DNA of 64,000 nt from NCBI GenBank assembly GCA_015680685.1, contig MNCI01017954.1:124958-188957 (forward strand), written 5' to 3'. The notes beneath the pieces were generated by a model. That model worked only from the letters and a program-made list of their open reading frames with translations, was not told where the DNA came from and ran no database searches. Below, piece by piece: positions 60,438 to 64,000 of the stretch (position 1 is its first letter; each line of letters begins with the position of its first letter). Position numbers and translations under genes: made by a program. The stretch is from Gnetum montanum (lineage: Eukaryota; Streptophyta; Gnetopsida; Gnetales; Gnetaceae).

Positions 60438-61170
60438 TCATTGGGAGTTTTTTTGCTTGAAGTTGTAGTTGAAAAACAATATCTTTAAAAATCTAGTATT
60501 TGACATTGGAAGAGAGATCATAGTTATGCTTTCGTTACTAGAAAATAACTGCACACCAAAACTTTTGAATAGAGGAGAGAACAAGTGGTTGAAGACAATT
60601 CCAAATACAAAGAAATGAAATAGGAATGGCTTCATTGATGCTTGGTTGAAAGTTGTTACAAATTTTTGATGTCCATTTCCAAGCATGTTGGGTAATAGGA
60701 TACTCATATATATGAGAAAATGAGTCTTCACTTCCACAAAGAGGATATTGAGGAGAAACACTTTTCATATGTTCAAGACAAGTGCTAATAGAAAGACTTT
60801 GATGAATAAGATATTATAAAAAAAATATGAATTTTAGGAAATGTAGGAGATCTCTAAATATCTTTCAATTTCTTCACCCAAAAGTGTGGTGATAATTGTA
60901 GATTTTAGGCCTGATTGTATTCGTTATGAATAAAATCATTATTTGTAATAATCTTATAAACAATTTTCAAATAAAAAAGAAAAACATATTTGGCATCATT
61001 CCAAAAAATATTTGTCAACTTTAAGTAAATTTTCAAGATTAGAAATTAAATTTTCAAAATTCTTTTTCCTTTGTCTATTCAAACTATAGAGGTTAGAAGC
61101 TTCATTTCAAGTAATCCATCTATCATGCATAAGTAGACAAGAAATTGCAATGGTACCAGATCTACTTCAA
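60438..61170 (-). pseudogene. LINE ORF2 C-terminal remnant (zf-RVT region)
   Basis: Minus strand. FWNDAKYVFLFYLKIVYKI at about 60955-61010 is the usual segment before the zinc-binding end. KSVSPQYPLCGSEDSFSHIY followed by AWKW (about 60660-60765) matches the zf-RVT pattern (C-x2-C…H…C…W), with the first cysteine replaced by Tyr and one other lost. The RT core is absent, so only the 3' end of a LINE remains. Confidence 0.65.
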
Positions 61171-61429
61171 GGGGTGCTCATTCATTAAAAAGAAAGCACC
61201 ATGAGCTAATTTACTTAATCATATCTTTTAAAATTATAATATAATTATAATTCCAATATTTACTGTGAACTTTCACAATGTCTTCTAAATTTATTATCAT
61301 TCTTATTAAAAGGCTAGCAACAAGCTATACCCACGAAAAGGTCTGAAAAATTATTTTCCAGACATCATTCAAGGAAATAATTTGAAGTATCCATTCTATC
61401 TTCTTGACACCGATAAAATTTAACACGGA

Positions 61430-62310
61430 AAGTTGCAATTTGTGTGCCGTCCCACTTTAACACGACAGACGAGGCCGAATCTCCAGATTAGGCAAGATCG
61501 CGCCCTAACTATATCGGAACTGTTGAAGCTCCTAACAGCGTCCGCTCCACCCCTGCAATGCGCCACGGGCCTGGTCTATTATATGCAATTCCAAATCACT
61601 CTTTCAACGTTACAATTTCATGCGTTGAAAAGCAGTAGAGCTCACAAAATCGCAGACAACTCGTGTGAACTTAGAAACGGAACAAGTACTGCAAGCAAGT
61701 CTCGAAGAAATTACATTGGAAGTTTATGCGGATAATTTTGTGACGGACTTGAATAAATATCATATCCGTTGAGCGTCGCAAGATACTGGATTGTCGCCTA
61801 CAAAGCAATCCAAGCTCTCGCATAAAAGGAAGGCAACCTGCGACAAATTTCCTTTTCTTCCCCTTGCAGCTGCACCAGAAATAGGCAACGTTTCGTCTCC
61901 CCTTGCACAGAGTACACACGGACTAGGCTAGCATAGCTACCTATCTCTTGCCTCACATTGCTGAAGCTGCTTCCACAGCAATCAAGGAAGGTTTTCGATC
62001 TTTTCTCAGACTCCATGAAACTATTGCCAAGTTCTAAGATGCCAGTGTATATGCTCTTCCCCTCTTTCTTTTATTCGCTGTTGCAGAACCAATACCAGCG
62101 GTGAACAGTAACAGCTATTGCGCCTTTATTTTCAAGGTACTGCTTCTCTATCTGCCTGCGGAAATGTTTGCGTGCTATCGTCTGTTTTAGTTTTGGAAGA
62201 ATAACTGAATATCTGAATCCCTGTTTCCCTGTATTGTTGTTTTGTTTCTGAAAATTTCTATCAGCGCTTCCAACTCTCCTGTTACAGGGGAGGTAAATCA
62301 ATTAGGTTGA
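61430..62310 (+). promoter_or_regulatory. CpG-retaining stretch upstream of THG1: probable promoter and 5' UTR
   Basis: CpG dinucleotides are frequent here (for example CGCCCTAAC, AGCGTCCGC, GAGCGTCGC), in contrast to the depleted repeats to the left, as expected for an unmethylated gene start. Candidate 5' UTR splice donors are TTCAAG|GTACTG (62137-62138) and GGGAG|GTAAAT (about 62293). The candidate acceptor is TACTAG at 62887-62892. Open frames on both strands here (for example 61433-61735) show no known motif. The exact start site cannot be seen. Confidence 0.5.
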
Positions 62311-62905
62311 CACGAGTAGCACTGTACACTTCAGAACTATGTTTTTTACTTGCAACATGCAAAGGTTAAAATATTTACTGGACTTAGCAGATAAAGAGTG
62401 CTTCATAGAACTAACCCGGAGATTGGTTGTACTGGGGCTTTTAGGTTGCGGGCAAAAAGCATAGTTCCCAATACATAGGACGAATATAATGCACAGGAAC
62501 ATGCCATTCAATTTAAAGTTCTATTTAGTTTGAAAGTGTCGCTTCTTAAGGGCTTCTTTAGACTTTGCCTAAGCAAAAGATTATAGTACCATATCTGTAT
62601 GCAATATTGCAATGATATCAGGAAAGGAAATAAAATAAATGGGGCTAAAGTTTTTTTATCCACCAAGGAAGCTTTGTGCTTTACAGTGTTTAAAAAAGGC
62701 AAAATGATATTAGTTTAACTTTGAAGGACATGCGAGTTCTATGAATAAATGGCATCAGGAACAATATAATCGTTAATTTTTGGTCTATCCCTAACCAAAA
62801 GTTATATGCTTGATTCTACATTACTGTTGTTTATTTATTATTATCTACTTTTAACTTACGGTAATGTTATTAGTTGGATGTGCTGGTACTAGGAAGCGCA
62901 TATTG

Positions 62906-63009
62906 ATGGCAAATAGCAAGTTTGAGTATGTCAAGTCATTTGAGTCAGAAAATTATCTACTTCCTGCAACCTGGATTGTGTTAAGAATTGATGGCTGCCA
63001 TTTTCACAA
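62906..63009 (+). CDS. THG1: tRNA-His guanylyltransferase, first coding exon (partial gene)
   Basis: Encodes MANSKFEYVKSFESENYLLP and continues WIVLRIDGCHFH before the donor AA|GTAAGC at 63010. This is the conserved N-terminus of THG1, which adds a guanosine to the 5' end of tRNA-His (the G-1 identity element) by 3'-5' polymerisation. Asp29 and Gly30 of the RIDG motif correspond to the first metal-binding residues of the family; Tyr8, Val9 and Phe12 are also typical. The exon is intact: 34 codons plus two bases. A likely acceptor (TACTAG, ending 62892) precedes it by 13 bases, suggesting an intron in the 5' UTR. I find no second coding exon before the window ends, so the next intron is longer than 990 bp. 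Confidence 0.85.
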
Positions 63010-64000
63010 GTAAGCATATTGGTTTACTAAGTCTTATTTATTGCACTTAAAATGCTATAGAAGGTTTTATGCAAACTAGTTTAAATTGCTTGTATCTTTG
63101 ATTATGCTATGCACTGGTTCATTTATTATTTATTATCCCTTATTTTCCTGTTTGGGCGGTACTTGGATGAGTTCTCATGCATTTTTTGACACTAGCTTAT
63201 ATAAAAAATTAAATAAGCATTAGTTATCCCAATTTTTCTTTGGTGTATTGAGTTTCTAAAGTTACATGTTTAAGTTCTTAAATGTGCATTTTGTTCAGCT
63301 TTAACTGATGGCTCTTGTTTTCTGCTGGCTGTTATTATATTTGCACATGTAATTCTGAATATTACCTTGTTATGCACTTGGAAGGATTCTAAATAATTAC
63401 ATCAAATTCCTTTCTATATCTCTATTTTTTTTTAAATTGAAACACATGATCCTTTAACAGATCAAAAGAAGACCTTAATTACAAAATTCAGTTGCATTCA
63501 AATTGCCAGCATGTGCATATTTCATTAAAAATGTTCTTGCAGTGCATGCATGCCATTTAGATGTAGTTTGTTGGGAAGGCTTGCTAGTTACATTCTGCAG
63601 GTCACATGCGCAAATCCTTAATAGGTCCTTAATATTCAATATAGTTATATTCTTAAAGTTGAACATGGAACTTTTGCATACCAGGAGAATGTTCAGATGG
63701 AGTGCCTTGAGAGATGTAGTCATAGAGTGATGGAGGAGGTTTTCGATCCATATCTAGCAGTGGTTGTACCTGGCTGCTGTTTGCTCTCCCCAAAATGCAA
63801 GAGTTGATGTGTACAGAGGGAATTGTCCTTCCTATCGCTAATTGGCACTGCCAGAAAGCCTGTTGACTGGTTATGAGAGAATCATAGTTCATGAAATCAC
63901 AATGCATAGAGACATGACTTTAAGAGCTCCAAGATTGAAGAAACCAAGCATGTTGGCCCACATACGTGGTGATTCATAAGTTCTTGAAGCTGCTGGAGCA
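63010..64000 (+). other. First coding intron of THG1 (continues beyond the window)
   Basis: Starts with a consensus GTAAGC donor. It is T-rich to about 63470. The segment 63480-63990 is less biased and holds overlapping open frames on both strands, including 63653-63907 on the minus strand, but no recognisable protein motif. It may be part of an inserted repeat. Confidence 0.55.

Noticed and set aside
61671-62016. Minus-strand open frames in the THG1 upstream region
   Set aside because: They overlap each other in different frames, lack motifs and fall in a probable promoter or 5' UTR.

Overview
This window looks like nuclear DNA from a plant with a large, repeat-swollen genome. A gymnosperm is my best guess, but that is inference. 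The one host gene I can support is the first coding exon of a plant-type tRNA-His guanylyltransferase (THG1) near the right end (62906-63009, + strand), preceded by a short CpG-retaining promoter-like stretch at about 61430-62310. Almost everything else is old, broken LTR retrotransposon sequence of the Ty3/gypsy superfamily, plus LINE remnants and one tRNA-like SINE head. Nothing suggests a bacterial, organellar or viral replicon.

Layout. Element A (minus strand, cut by the left edge): gag remnant 1-1812, tRNA-Asp-type primer site, LTR 1979-2876; it abuts element B (+): spacer 2877-3652, ORF3 3653-6418, LTR 6584-7347. Element G (+): spacer 7348-9110, ORF3 9111-11866, LTR 12074-12946. Element H (+, about 14663-37368) has gag-protease at 15998-18840, a spacer and a split ORF3. 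Nested in H is element E (minus, 21885-34028; a Tat/Ogre-like gag-protease element), and nested in E is element F (+, 23945-27832, with a perfect 5-bp target duplication). A tRNA-like SINE head and a LINE ORF1 remnant follow at 37.7-39.0 kb. Element C (minus, 39027-45770; gag-protease only) and element D (+, 45791-55970; protease-RT-RNase H-integrase plus ORF3) lie head to head, their LTRs 20 bp apart. Unassigned sequence and LINE ORF2 pieces fill 56-61.2 kb, and then comes THG1.

How the elements fit together. A, B, C, D, F and G share LTR ends of the type TGATGAGT...ACTCATCA. H has related symmetric ends, TGATAGGT...ACCTATCA. Where primer sites survive (A, C, D, H) they match the 3' end of plant tRNA-Asp, as in the Athila branch of Ty3/gypsy. 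Only D retains pol. Placed side by side the copies give one plan: LTR - gag - protease - RT - RNase H - integrase - long noncoding spacer - ORF3 - polypurine tract - LTR. ORF3 encodes a protein resembling the 'putative plant transposon protein' domain (Pfam PF20167, by recall) followed by a long coiled-coil-rich tail.

The most interesting signal is in the noncoding spacer ahead of ORF3. Five elements (C, D, F, G, H) keep a roughly 57-nt hairpin whose outer arms differ in sequence but still pair, with several compensatory changes. Four elements (B, D, G, H) then carry a promoter-like block whose short sequence 'words' match those of the same element's own LTR U3. In D the block is followed by a clear GT...AG intron ending directly at the ORF3 start codon. 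I read this as a cis-acting RNA structure plus a second, LTR-derived internal promoter that makes spliced ORF3 mRNA. All family names come from motif recognition; no database search was possible.
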